From: Symbiodinium natans
Lineage: Eukaryota; Sar; Dinophyceae; Suessiales; Symbiodiniaceae
Assembly: GCA_905221605.1 (NCBI GenBank)
Contig: CAJNDS010002757.1
Span: 120,001 to 184,000, forward strand
Length of the DNA: 64,000 bases
Reading direction: 5' to 3'
Shown: positions 9,706 through 21,500 of the stretch, in pieces
Position numbering within the stretch: position 1 is the stretch's first letter
Layout: every line of letters begins with the position of its first letter
The notes under the pieces: generated by a model
What the model was told of the DNA's origin: nothing
The model's input: only the letters and a program-made list of their open reading frames with translations
Databases searched by the model: none
Position numbers and translations under genes: made by a program

Positions 9706-11099
9706 CTTGGGCTCTTGCGCCAAGCAACCCGCTCAGAGTTTTTTTTTTTGTTTGGGGGGGCGGAATTTTAAGGGTTTAGGATTCTTGGGCATCTAGGAAT
9801 CCAGGGTTTTGGAATACTTCGGGCCTTTGAGGGTTTCAGGGCTCCTAAACCGCACTATCCACACCAAGGCCTCAAGCCCCCTGCATGGTGGACAAGACCA
9901 GTGGCCCCTGCTCTGACACTGAGGCTAGGGAGAACCGACGGTCAGTCCAGGGAGGGTTTAGGGTTTAGGGTTGTGTCTCTGCCACATCCTGGACCTCCTC
10001 TTAAGAACAAGTTTTCTTTAGCCCCTGCATACCGCCTCTGCGAAAACTCTTGCGAAAACTCTACCAACCCAGCCGAGCGCGAAACGCGACAAATATGGAT
10101 CTGGTGCCATACATGGCCCATCCCCCCCTAACATGAAACGCCCCGCACCACCCCCCCCTCCCCCCCGTAGTACAAAAACAAAACCCTCAAAAGGGTTTTA
10201 TTTTCATTTTTTTTTTGGGGGGGGAGGGGGTGTGTTCTCTCCAAACAGCCCCAGTCACTTGTCATAGAGCAGGTTTCAAGTAGGGCTACTAGGTTTGAGG
10301 CTTATTCTGCAAAAACAATTCAGGGGAAGACTGCTGGACCGGGTTTTCGGGCCAGGGAGTTTGTTTGTATTAATTAGGGGTGTTTTGTTGCCAAGGAAGG
10401 GATTACAGTGGTTACAGATCTGACAGTTTTAACTCGTCCCCTTTTCAATCCGCAGACTTCATCATCCCGTTCAAGACATGAACTCTCAGACAGAAACTTG
10501 GGAGCTGCAAAGGCTGAAATGCTGAATTCCATGCTACCTGCAGGCTGGTTGCCAACGAGGCCCGATTTCCGGCAGAAGTTTACATACGTGGCTACTGGGC
10601 ATACCGATGCGACCTCCATGGATTGAGTTTGGGGCACGAAGCAGAGGACAAGTGGAGCTCTGCATGCCTCCAAAAGCCAGCCTGTAATTGTTTGAATTTG
10701 AAATGCAGTGTCGCCGGCCGATGATGCAATGTTACTGCGTTGTCTGCCTGTGTATCCGCACGGCCTTGTATGGGTTAGAACTGACTTTGATACAGTTCGC
10801 TCGCGCAGGTCTTCGGCCTGAACGGCACAGAGGATGAAAAGAGTGCAATCACGAGCCGTCTGATTGCACTAGGTTGCCCAGTAACTCGAGAACCGCAAGG
10901 TGTCTTTGGCTCAATTGGGTTTAGGTACAAGAGAACCGACCCTAAAAGACGGGAATATGGGTACTGCTGGGCCACAGAGTGTAGAAGACCTTAAGGTCGT
11001 GGGCGTGGTCGCTGGCTTCGATGCTTCAGTTCTAGCTTTTTGTCACTGTTCATCCCCAAACCACCTTAGGGTTTAGAGTTTAGGGTTTAGGGTCTGGCG
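9706..11099. other. No supported gene
   Basis: Contains short TTTAGGG stretches (9958-9972), T and C homopolymers (9736, 10151) and weakly open minus frames at 10374-10673 and 10775-10975 that lack convincing splice pairs. Confidence 0.5.
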
Positions 11100-11258
11100 C
11101 TTTGGATTGGTCCTGCTTCTTCGACGTTGGTTGCTGCCATTTGGCTCCGTGTGGTGGCTGCAGAGCTCCACTAAGTGCCACATTGTAAGAATCTCGGTGT
11201 GAACGCTTGGGCCAGTTTTGTACTGGTCAGGAATTTGCCACCCGCCAGACAAGTCCAC
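11100..11258 (-). CDS. Possible exon, boundaries unclear
   Basis: The minus frame reads VDLSGGWQIPDQYKTGPSVH, continues TEILTMWHLVELCSHH and ends in a basic stretch. It looks like real protein, but a stop lies just upstream and no AG acceptor fits the frame, so either the exon starts oddly or it is decayed. Confidence 0.35.
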
Positions 11259-11499
11259 AATGACACGTTATCCTATGTGGGGTGCGCCTCGATAGTCTTA
11301 ACAAAGTGAATAACAAGTCAGGCTGAGATGAGGTTGGGATGTCAGGGGTTCGGATTCGGGGTAAAACGGGAACTACGCCCTGGGTTTACAAGGCTGGGGG
11401 TTTGGTTTGCTGTTTCATTTATCTGAGACCTGATTTGAGCAGCATACATCGGCCCGCCCGCAAGTGATGCATCTGCTGATGCCTCCCACATGGACTTAC

Positions 11500-11593
11500 A
11501 CAACAATCTTTCCGACCAAGATTCTGTGTACCCAATGTCGTTGAGCACGAGACGACCTCCCTTCTTTACTTCCTCAAACTTTGCGATCAGGGC
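11500..11593 (-). CDS. Exon with canonical GTAAGT donor
   Basis: The acceptor is CTTGGGAG; 31 codons plus one base lead to GTAAGT. The peptide starts ALIAKFEEVKKGGRLVLNDI and continues GYTESWSERLL. About 26 bases upstream of the acceptor is a CCCTAAA run. Product unknown. Confidence 0.55.
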
Positions 11594-12270
11594 CTCCCAA
11601 GCAGGCTCCGAACAATCGGGTTTAGGGTTTAGGGTGCTCTTGATGTTCTCCGAAAAACCCCACAAAACAATTGCCTTAGAAGGCCCAACTTCGCTCCCAA
11701 CTTCGCAGCTCAAGCCTAGCTTTGGTTTCGAACTACTGGCCGTGGTATATACCGGTGAAGACCAGGTGTGCTCTCAGACAAGGATTGCAGTACCCCAGAA
11801 TGGCTAGAGGCTACAGGGCTTCCTCGACTGCAGTCAGAATGCGCACTGCGTGCCCTTCTCTTGCTAGGAGGCCCGAGGCATCAAGAGACATGGCACCCTT
11901 GTGTGTTGGTTAGGTCTATCAAGAAAGCCTATCCAAGCCAAAAAGCAAGAAAGGCCTGCCACCCAAAATAGCTAGAAATTACAGAGCCTAGAGCTCCCGA
12001 ACCCCTTGATCCGCTACAAGAAGAGTCCTTTCAAGTTTGAAGCCGCAACTCCAAACCCCGAAACCCTAAACCGCCTAACCCTACACGCTAAACCCTAAAC
12101 CCTAAACCCTACACCCTACACCCTACACCCTAAACCCCATAAATGAAACCGCAACCCAGTCGGGCAGCCGCGGTGTGAGACTGCATGTTGTAGATCCTCA
12201 TGCCTCGGGGAGGGGAGGGCTTAAGCTAAGGGGCCTAAGCCTCATTCTTGTTTTTTTTGGCAGTTGTTTG

Positions 12271-12328
12271 GGGACATAAGGGAATATAAGAACCCAAAAA
12301 AGGTTAAAGGTTACTTGCTACTACTAAG
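12271..12328. mobile_element. 102-bp MITE family, truncated copy
   Basis: The right half matches the family at 16681, 23041 and 44726 (GGGAATATAAG, AACCCAAAAA-GGTTAAAGGTTAC, CTACTAAG end). The left half is missing or diverged. Confidence 0.6.
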
Positions 12329-13289
12329 GAAAAATGTTTGCACGTAGGCTCGGAGTGGAGTTTTGTGAGGGCAAAACCGCTCGAGTACACATCGGCTGCA
12401 AAAGCCATTGCTGCATATAGCTGCGGATTCATCTCGCTGCCCCTCCCAAACTCGAACCCCGAAACCTGGACCTGAGCTCCAGGAACAACTTTAAGCCCAA
12501 GGAACATCCAGAATCTGGCATTATGGCCGATTCCACGATACCCGGGGCTCTCTCCAGGCTTGTGCTGTTACCTCAGTACGATCCAGAGGGTTTCGGTGTG
12601 TCGGATGGGAACACCCTGTAGCCACGAACCCTAGACTCCAAACACTTGAGCTGCTCGGGGGGTTGTAGGGTTTAGGGTTTAGGGCTTAGGCAGCTCCAGG
12701 GATACACAAAATGGGGCACAGTGGTTGCATGGCTTGGGCATACACGCGCAGCTCTGTTGCCAAACGGCTCTCACATGAAGTTCTTTAGGGGTGTGTGTTT
12801 TTTTTTGCATCCAGGCCTGTCTGAACTGCCGGGCAAGAACTCTAACGAAACCGAGACAACTACACCCTCCCGTTATTCATGAGGAGGCAGAGACATGCTA
12901 ACAGTGCTCCGTTCGACTCTCATTCTCCTTTTCTGGTGTTTGGGGGAAAGGCTTGAGGGTCTATAGGGATACGGGTTTGGGTTTATAGGGATACGGGTTT
13001 GGGTTCAGGGATATGGGGTTAGGGTTTTTCGGGTTAAGGCTTCAGGGGTTCCGCGCTGGCTGTACAGGCTTTTGAGGAGCTCGGTGAAGTCTTGGCACGG
13101 GGAGGCACCCGCCCATAACCAGCTGGAGACAGCGTGTAGAGACCAAAGGCCTGACGCATTGCCGGAATGACCATGTCTAAGTCTAAGCGCGACTTGCCGG
13201 GTAATCTGGACCTCTTGCTCAGGAACATAAAGTACCATGGCTTTATGGCTGTAGGGTTTAGGGGTTGGGGTTGTGGGGGTGCTGCTTCC

Positions 13290-13470
13290 TGTCACCAGCC
13301 TAGCAGCCTGGCAATCAAATGCACTAAGTCCACACTGTAAAGCCTAAACTGACGAAAAGGAAAAATTGGCTTCAGTTTTGGGCATCCGCTACCGTGAGGT
13401 CACCGTGCAGACATGACGACGTTTGACCACTAAATACCACTAACTAAACCCAATAGTAATAGCTTCCATC
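13290..13470 (-). pseudogene. Decayed copy of the exon at 34471-34636
   Basis: On minus this aligns with the intact exon at 34471-34636: shared HD...YWV, SSCLHGDL and the GCTAGGC end. It has in-frame stops (for example after GDLTVADAQN) and indels, so it is a non-functional duplicate. A weaker third trace may lie at 14413-14445. Confidence 0.5.
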
Positions 13471-13499
13471 ATGTTCACAGAGCACCTCACCCGGGCTCA

Positions 13500-13652
13500 G
13501 GTTTAGGGTTTAGGGTTTAGGGTTTCGGGTTTGGGGTTTAGGGTTTAGGGTTTGGGGTTTGGGGTTTAGGGCTTAGGGCTTACGGCTTAGGGTTTGGGGT
13601 TTGGGGTGTAGGGTTTAGGGTTTCGGGTTTCGGGTTTAAGGTTTAGGGTTTG
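13500..13652. repeat. Degenerate TTTAGGG tract
   Basis: About 20 units with TTTGGGG, CTTAGGG and TTTCGGG variants, noisier than the perfect tracts. Confidence 0.9.
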
Positions 13653-14248
13653 ATGTGCAGCAAACCCTTGTCCAACCTCTGCCACCTGCAGCATGATCTG
13701 ACGGCGCCGAAAGGGATTCAGGAGGCTTTCCTGGGCGTGCATATGGGGTTTTTGGTTTAGGGTTTAGAGGGTCCGAGTTTCTATTGGGCGTGTAGTTAGG
13801 GCATATGCCGGGAGTATATAGGGTTCATGTGGTGTTAATTTGGGTTTCGTGTAGGGCTTAGGGTTTGGGGGTGTGGGCTTTGGGAATTCTAGGGCTTCGT
13901 TCTTCCCTGCTGGTTCTTCGTGGGAACTGGGGAATTCAGTGCCATCTCCCCCGTGCACATACCCCGTCAAGGGTTATGCAGGATACTTCCTTAGTTCCTG
14001 CATAGATGAGTAAATAGTAAGCGGGAAGCCTTCGGAGATGTAGGCTTGGGGCGCTTGTGGGATGTGACAGTCTAAACCCTAAACCCTAAACCCTAAGCCC
14101 TAAACCCTAAACCCTAAACCCTAAGCGTCAATCCGGCATAATCCGGTCCAGAGGCAGCTCCCCCTCGGAACATGGAATCGCTATAGTCGCGGAAATCGCC
14201 ATCGGCGATGGAAGCCAGCTCACGCTCAACCCATTCCCTGCCACTAGG

Positions 14249-14412
14249 GCGGGTAGGGTTTAGGGTTTAGGGTTTAGGGTTTAGGATTTAGGGTTTAGGG
14301 TTTAGGGATTAGGGATTAGGGGTTAGGGTTTAGGGTTTAGGGTTTAGGGCTTAGGGCTTAGGGCTTAGGGTTTAGGGTTTAGGGTTGAGGGTTTTGGGGT
14401 TTACGGGTTTAG
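14249..14412. repeat. TTTAGGG tract with CTTAGGG and ATTAGGG blocks
   Basis: About 22 units. Variants occur in consecutive blocks (three CTTAGGG in a row, then ATTAGGG), suggesting local slippage or unit conversion. Confidence 0.9.
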
Positions 14413-15197
14413 GATTTTTTTGCCACCCGACTAGCCACAGCAATGCGGGGTTAACTATGCAACATCTTCGGAGAAATCCGCTCCACCACTATGCCGAAGT
14501 GGTTGCCTGAAGGCTTCATGATGGGACGTATTCCAGGAATCATGGGAGTGGTTTAGGGGTTTAGAGGTTTAGAATTTGGGGTTTCGACGCTCACACTCGC
14601 ACAAGGAAGGCAAGATTAGGGCTTAGGGCTTCAGGGGCGGCTTGGACCCTGAGGCTCGGCACCCCAAAGTATAAACTCTGAACCCCAAAGCTGCCCAAGC
14701 CTCGGGCTTGTGCTGTTCAACCGCCCTTAACCCCCAATCTCCGCAGCAAGCTTTGAGAGCAAACGTTTTGGGGCCCGAAGTGCCCTGCCTGTAGTTCTCC
14801 TGGCAGGGAACAGAAGCTACAGCCGCCGTACCAGGATTCAGATCAACCCTAAACCCTAAACCCTAAACCCTAAACCCTAAACCCTAAGCCCCAAAAAAAG
14901 ACCGTAGGTTGAACAAAGCTTCACGGTGCTCGAGTTCGTGGCTTAAGCGTACCGACATCGTTTGCAGAGCAGGGGTGTGGAAGGAGCATCGGAGGGTCCT
15001 CTTCCTGTGCCTGTCGCAGCCGTCTCTCCTAGCAGGCTGTGTCTTGGCAACGAATGGTCGACATCCTGTAAACCCTACTGTGATCAGGAGCCCCGAAATT
15101 ATGTGCGTCGGCATCGAAACATGCGATACAAAAGTACAACAATGGGTTTCGATTTCTACCAAGCAGGATGTTCAAAGACCCAGCGGGTAAAAAAAAC

Positions 15198-15261
15198 CCT
15201 CAAAAGAAGCTGTGGCGGGTCCTCTTCTGTTTCTTCAGGCTCGCTTTCACTCTCCGAATCC
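15198..15261 (-). CDS. Acidic exon
   Basis: The acceptor is GTGCTCGGCAG. One carried base and 21 codons lead to an AGG|GTTTTT donor. The peptide is DSESESEPEETEEDPPQLLL then R, an acidic Ser/Glu-rich segment. The sequence just upstream on minus (15290-15430) is also open and protein-like and may be another exon. Confidence 0.45.
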
Positions 15262-15706
15262 CTGCCGAGCACCAGCAGTCACAAGTAGGTGCTGCAAGCC
15301 GATGAATGTCTCTTGACAACAGGGGGTCTCAAGCTGTGGTTGCTCTATGTAAGCTTTCGATCCAGTCGAACTGCTACACACACCGGAAGACATGAAATTC
15401 CCGGCAGCATTCAACTTTCCAGCTGCCATGAAACCGAAACCAATCACGTCTCTTCCACCATGCTGATGTACGGTACACAACCGCCCAGCACCCCCAAACA
15501 CCGCGCCCCACCTCCTCTTTACCTCCAAGCGTTGTCCTCTGTCGCCTGGCCGAGAAAATGGCGGCGAGCCCAGAAAATGGGTTCGAAGGACGATCTTTAC
15601 CCCCCGTTTCGTATGTAGGATTCGCCTTTTGCGGGGTTCAACCTTTCCTAGGTTGGCCCTTAAGACCCTCTGAAAAATATTGGCAAACATGACCCTCTTG
15701 AAACCC

Positions 15707-15804
15707 AATAAGAGAAAATATGGAATATCCCAAGGCCCTACCTAGCACCTAGTTTAATAAGAGAAAATATAGAATATCCCAAGGTCCTACCTAGTACCTA
15801 GCTT
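15707..15804. repeat. 49-bp tandem duplication
   Basis: The unit starting AATAAGAGAAAATAT and ending CTAG(T/C)(T/A)... occurs twice head to tail (starts 15707 and 15756) with a few substitutions. Confidence 0.85.
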
Positions 15805-15902
15805 AGAAAGGGGCTGTTGGATGAAGCACTCGGTGGCGAGGCCACCTGGGAACCCATTGTAGGTGCACGCACAAAAAGGGGTTTAGGGTTTAGGGGTTTA
15901 GG

Positions 15903-16535
15903 GTTGGGTTCGGCCGGTCCACACTAACAGTCACCACCAGCAGACCCACAAATAAAAGCACCCGGTAAATGCCAAAAAATTGACTGAGATTCCTGCTATT
16001 CCTGGTGCTATTCCTGGTGCTATTTCTGGTGCATTTTTTTGTGCTATTCCTGGTGCTATTTCTGGTGCTATTTTTTGTGCTATTGTTTGTGCTATTTCTG
16101 GTGCTATTTTTTGTGCTATTGTTTGTGCTATTTCTGGTGCTGTTTCTGGTGCTGTTGCTGGTGCTATGTGACTAACAATCACCATCAGCAGGCCCACAAA
16201 AAACAGCACCCGGTAAATGCTAAGCTGATAAAATTGACTGGGATTCCTGGTGCTATTTCTGGTGCTATTGTTTGTGCTATTTCTGGTGCTATTTTTTGTG
16301 CTATTGTTTGTGCTATTTCTGGTGCTATTTTTTGTGCTATTGTTTGTGCTATTTCTGGTGCTATTTCTGGTGCTGTTGCTGGTGCTATGTGACTAACAGT
16401 CACCACCAGCAGACCCACAAAAATAAGCACCCGGTAAATGCTAAAATTGACTGGGATTCCTGGTGCTATTTTTGGCCTGTGTGTTATAAGGCCACGGCGT
16501 TATTTGACTGTTAGTGTGGACCGGCCGAACCCAAC
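15903..16535. mobile_element. 31-bp-TIR element carrying a GGTGCTATT minisatellite
   Basis: The 31 bases at 15903-15933 are the exact inverse complement of 16505-16535. Between them lie three copies of a segment (near 15929, 16172 and 16393) that starts with CACCA.CAGCAG and CACCCGGTAAATGC and leads into 12-bp-type units of GGTGCTATT(T/C)CT. The whole element is embedded in a TTTAGGG tract, so a target duplication cannot be read. The repeat is open in several frames on both strands (Ala-Ile-Ser-Gly or Cys-Tyr-Trp runs), which I take as a property of the 12-bp unit and not a gene. Confidence 0.7.
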
Positions 16536-16680
16536 TTTAGGGTTTAGGGTTTAGGGGTTTAGGGTTTAGGGTTTAGGGTTTAGGGTTTAGGGTTTAGGGT
16601 TTAGGGCAGACGGCCCACTGAGCCCCGACAGCCGGACCGATGCCACTTAATCATTAACTACCTCCTCCCCGCAATTATAG

Positions 16681-16782
16681 CTCAGTTGTCCAGTACCTAG
16701 GGGTTTTAAAGGTTAACCTTTGGGAATATAAGGGGAATATATTAACCCAAAAAGGTTAAAGGTTACCTACTCTACTGCTAAG
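16681..16782. mobile_element. 102-bp MITE family, copy A
   Basis: CTCAG...CTAAG, 102 bp, with a central palindrome AAAGGTTAACCTTT and an imperfect inverted second arm. It is flanked by ATAG at 16677-16680 and 16783-16786, a 4-bp target duplication. Confidence 0.8.
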
Positions 16783-17287
16783 ATAGGGAAACGAGCCCTG
16801 CAATGCTGATGATGAACGAAAAATAGCTACTTTTTTCCACAGCTATGGCCGGACCTGGGAGCTGGCACACGATTTTTTGCTGAAAATTTTGGAGGGCCCC
16901 ATTTTCAAGTTACACGCCTGTGGTCGCAACCTGGGCCTCGTCCAAGGTTGCACTTCTCCCGTTCAAAAAAAAAAACTTCGGCCAGGTCGTATCAAACCCG
17001 AGACCATGACTCGGCACTTTAAGGCGAAAGGCGACCTTCTCCTCCACAACATCCGAGGTGGGGTATGATGTACGCACGCAAGGTTCGACTCAGTCAGGGT
17101 TTTTGGGGGGCCACTTAAGGGCTTCGACTCTCAGTTTTTGGGTTTGCTTGGCATCTCCGCACAGCCGAAGAGAATCTTCATGCGCGGCCGGCGCTGCTAG
17201 CCTCTGGCATCACATGCGTCGGGCGCCTGTGATCTTGAAGTAAACCAGACAACCTTGCAATTGTCTTTGGGCCCCAGCTACCAACAC

Positions 17288-17387
17288 CATGCGGGTCTTT
17301 TGCACGGGAAGCCCTCCCACGAAAGAGTGAAACCACCCGGCGTAGCCTCTCCTGCGTTGGCAGTGTATTCCCTATGAAAAGAATCAC
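17288..17387 (-). CDS. Exon, basic segment
   Basis: The acceptor is TTTGAGCAAG; 33 codons plus one base lead to a GTGTTGG donor. The peptide is VILFIGNTLPTQERLRRVVS followed by LFRGRASRAKDPH. It joins in phase 0 to the exon at 17846-17975. Confidence 0.55.
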
Positions 17388-17845
17388 CTTGCTCAAAGTA
17401 CTATGTGGTTGTTATTCTGACTCGAAACTATGAGAAGCTTCTACCCATGGCTTACCATGCCCTGGAAACGCAGTCCTTAAACCGTAAACCCTAAACCCTA
17501 AGCCCTAAACCCTAAACCCTAAACCCCAAGCCGTGCCTCGGAAAAGGCTTCCTCGTCTTCGGTACTGCTTCATCCTCGCAGCGGCCCTCTTCCGCAAGGT
17601 CTTCCCCTCCTTGAGAGGCTGATGTTGGCTTTGTAGGGGTTTAGGGTTTAGGGTTTAGGGGTTTAGGGGTTTAGGGTTTAGGGTTTAGGGTTTAGGGCTC
17701 AGGCTTTCAAAACCCTGCGCCTTATGAACCCTGAGCCCCGAATCCCTAAACCCCCCAAAAACCCTTCTGAAACCGGACTTGATGACTACTAGCATGCCTC
17801 CTCTCCTCCGCAGTTCTTTTCAAGGCTGGACCCTGTAAACCCTAC

Positions 17846-17975
17846 CCCCTGGGAGGAGGATCGTAAGGTCTGGGGGTGTGAGTCGATGGTAAGAGCGAGC
17901 TTTTGGATTTTCTCCAGCTGCGCCGCTGACATGCCTGCTGCCACTGTGACTTCCCTGCAGCTCCTCTGCGCCGCC
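17846..17975 (-). CDS. Exon, helical segment
   Basis: The acceptor is AATCACAAAG. One carried base and 43 codons lead to GGG|GTAGGG. The peptide includes AAGMSAAQLEKIQKLALTID. All three frames are open for part of this exon; this one runs longest and is the only one that joins 17288-17387. It lies 3' of the stop of gene 5, so it belongs to the next minus-strand gene. Confidence 0.5.
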
Positions 17976-18441
17976 CTTTGTGATTCTGAAGATTATCGTT
18001 CTAACTTTCGACATTGCAAAGACAATACGCTAATAGATGACATTACAAACGACAAATATGGAAGTATATAGGACCACATGCATAGATATAGATAGATATA
18101 CATGATATGTGGTACGAGAAAGGCAGCGGGCACCACGAGAACCGTGTCACATGATGCGACACAGTATGTGAGCTCACTGGGACTTGTGGCGATCCTAAGC
18201 ATCCTAAACCCTAACCCCTAAACCTTAAACCCTAACCCCTAACCCTGAACCCTAAGCCCTTTACCCTTCCAAGCCACCAAATCCCAAACCCATCGACCCC
18301 AGACCTCGTGTAATTCGAGCTCCTGCCATGCTCGTTCCCAACCCGAGAAGCTGAAACCCCAATAGGGCTTTAGGATTCCTGGTTTGAGGCTTGGGGTTTT
18401 GAAGGGAGTTTTAGGGTTTGTAGTGGGAAGCGTTCCGCTGA

Positions 18442-18512
18442 TCAGTCCTCCAGCTGCTTCTGCAACTCCTCCGGGATTTTGAAGCCACTGAAGAAGAACT
18501 TCCACTTCTTTC
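18442..18512 (-). CDS. Gene 5 terminal exon
   Basis: The acceptor is GAAGCTCACAG. Two bases complete a codon, then KKWKFFFSGFKIPEELQKQL, ED and TGA. It continues the second EF-hand of the preceding exon. Confidence 0.65.
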
Positions 18513-21500
18513 CTGTGAGCTTCAAGGGAACCTAACTAGGTCTTCAAGAAGTGTCAGAGACCTACAGAAAGGGATGCTGACGCTCACGCCCCCAAGACCC
18601 ACACCTGCCAGAAGGGCTGTGGTAGTTTGGGGGAACCACTGGTTTCGGACATGCCCATTGTTTCTGTAACTTGGGGTTCGCACACGAGGGCTACTGCCAC
18701 CATACAGAACCAACACCCACACGGCACGCTTTCAGCTCAACGGGAGATGTTTTTGCACCAACAACGCGCGTGACTTCGGGGACAATGTGGCACAAGTTCT
18801 CAGTCTACATCCACATTCCCACAAAAAGCACCCAGCAAGCTTATAGAAAGCGAGCGTACGTACCGTACGGGCCACTTGGAAGTGTTGCCGCTGGCGGCTC
18901 GGGGGTTGACAGACGTCGTATCGAAGGTTTATTTGGTCTTCTCTTGTTTCCCACGCAGTGCTTGTACTCAGGGGTTCTCACGTTCATGAGTAACAGACTA
19001 GGGTCGTCTGCGTGGCTTGAGGCAGGACATCCCACACACTCACACAGTCAAACGATTTGTGGCTTGGGGTGCCCAAGCGCAACAAAACCTCCGGCGGTTC
19101 TATCCAGCAGCACCATGTGGAAGACCCTTAGAACCCCAAATCAAGACGAGACAAAATGAAAGAAGACTAAACAACGGAAACCTTTCCCCCGCGAACCCCC
19201 CACTGGCCCCCACCCCCACACCAGTTGAGGGCCATCTCGTGCCGGGGCGCTGGTGATGGTTCCACTGGGCGGGGCCTCGGTGCAGGTGTCCATGCGGTAG
19301 AAGATTTGGCTGGGCTTTAGCCCTGTAAGCTTCTCCGTGTCCACGTGGAGCAGCAGAATACCTGTCAGGGCTTCGACTCTCACACTCGCGCGCGGCAAGC
19401 CGGTGGGTGATGGCGCCGGCATGCGTGCCTCCTGCAGCGGGCGATTAAGTATGCGCGCACGCACAGGCGCACACGCGCACTCACATTGTCATAAGCACAC
19501 ACTCACGCATCCAAGTCGGTTGAGGGTCTACGGTGGATTTAGGACGCGGCGTGCGCCAGGGTGGGCCCTGACACGATATGGTCATCGAGCACAAACAGGC
19601 ACAGCGACCAAGGGTCGCTGGAGATACATCCCTGCAAGGCAGCTTCTCAGAGTTATCTGATGTCGAGCTTCCGGGGGCTCTCTTTGGTCGGAAATCCCCA
19701 CCTGTGTCCCAGGTGACGTTTGTGATCTTCTTAGAGCAGTTGAAATCGAACCAGCGAAAGGCCCGCTTGAACGAACCCATCTTTGCCAGGAGGACGTAGG
19801 CAAAAGCATCCATGCTCGAAAGGTCAAACCTTGCACCACTTGTGGAACCCTAAACCCTAAACCCTAGACCCTAAACCCTAAACCCTAAAAGGCTTGTGGC
19901 AAGCCCTCTTCAACCACATTGCTGCAACTAGCTCCGAGCATCCACTGGGACAAGTTGCAGTACAGTAGTCCAAGCTGCCCCAAAGCACACTGAGACTATC
20001 TACGCCGATGATCACGCAAGGCCATGGATCAACAGTCAAACATCTTACAACCGCAATATGGGAGTTTCCGAAAATAGGGTACTCTTTTGGGGGGGTTCCT
20101 ATAATCACTACAGTCAGGATTGTACTATTCTGGGGAAAATTAAGGGTACCCCCTTTTTTGGAAGTATCCGTATATGTGGCGCTTCAAAAGGCGACTGGGG
20201 AACTGCTCGATCTCCTCCTGCAGCTGCACCTGCTCCTGGCATTTAGAAGGCAAGCTCGACTCGAACCCCTGTAGATCCCATTGAGTTTAGGGTTTAGGGT
20301 TTAGGGTTTAGGGTTTAGGGTTTAGGGTTTAGGGTTTAGGGTTTAGGGTTTAGGGTTTAGGGAGCCCTATAACCCTCAAACCCTAAAGCCCGAAAGAACC
20401 TGGTTCTTAGTGGTGAAGGTACCGCCCTCCCCGCCATATACTGTTCTGTGCCGGAACTCGCGGTTCCCAATCTCAGAGCTTCCTACTAAATACTGTCGAG
20501 AAAGTATATCCTACACCATTTTGCTTTCTCGCCCCAGAACTGCCTTGTACTTGGGACACACCGAACGCTCTTACTCCCGGAAACCCGAAAAGCCTGTCTA
20601 AACGCCCTGAGCCCGCTTAAACCCGAATGATGTACAAAACCCTCAACCCAACAAGCCCCAAGCCCGAGAAGCCCTGCAGACGCTCCACAGGCGCCCTGGA
20701 AGCCCAGAAGCCCTAATTTAGGGGTTCAGGGTTGAGGGTTTAGGGTTTAGGGCTAAATGTATGCCTGCACACCCTTTCAGCCCTCTCAGCCGAAAGCTCG
20801 ATACTTACTCTGCGCCTGAAGCCCCTAAACCCTTTTAGATGCCTCTAGGACGGGATGCCTAAAGCCGGACCCTTCAAGCCTAAACCCGACAAGCCCGAAA
20901 CCGGCAAAACCCCACCCTAAACCCTAAACCCTAAACCCTAAACCCCTGAAAGCTCTTTCCAACAGCCACTCCGAGTCTCGGCCAAAGCTTGGAGCTCGTC
21001 GTCGTTCAGCTGGGCGATGGCCGTGTCGTCGCGCTCCTGGAAGGCCTTCATGACCTGACGGGGTTCACACACATTCATGTGTATATGTATATGTGCATAT
21101 ATACATATATATATATACACACAAACTAATAGATTGCGGCTTGTGGGGTTCGGGGTTTAAGCTGCGAGACTTCCAGTTTGGGGTATGTACGGCTTTGAGG
21201 CCAAAGCTCACTTGGCTCAACAGTCAGCATCTCCTCTGAGGAGAAGATGGCGTCTTGTTTATTAAGCATTAATACATGGCCCCACCTTGTCTCGATTCAC
21301 GCGCCGGGCATCCACTCCCGAGTGCTGGTGGTCCGCCTTCTTGCCACCCTTGCTCGGGGCTTCAGCCGCCGCGCCCTCCGCTTCTGAATCCGAGCTGCTG
21401 TCGTCCAGGGCATGGCTGCCATGGGCTTTGGGCGGCTCTGTAGAGGTGCTGGTTGGCAAGGCGGCCGAACTCGCCGCATCCTCGGCATCTTCGCCCTGCG

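Noticed and set aside
15931-16514. Ala-Ile-Ser-Gly and Cys-Tyr-Trp repeat proteins
   Set aside because: The 12-bp-type minisatellite unit is open in several frames on both strands, so the ORFs need no selection.
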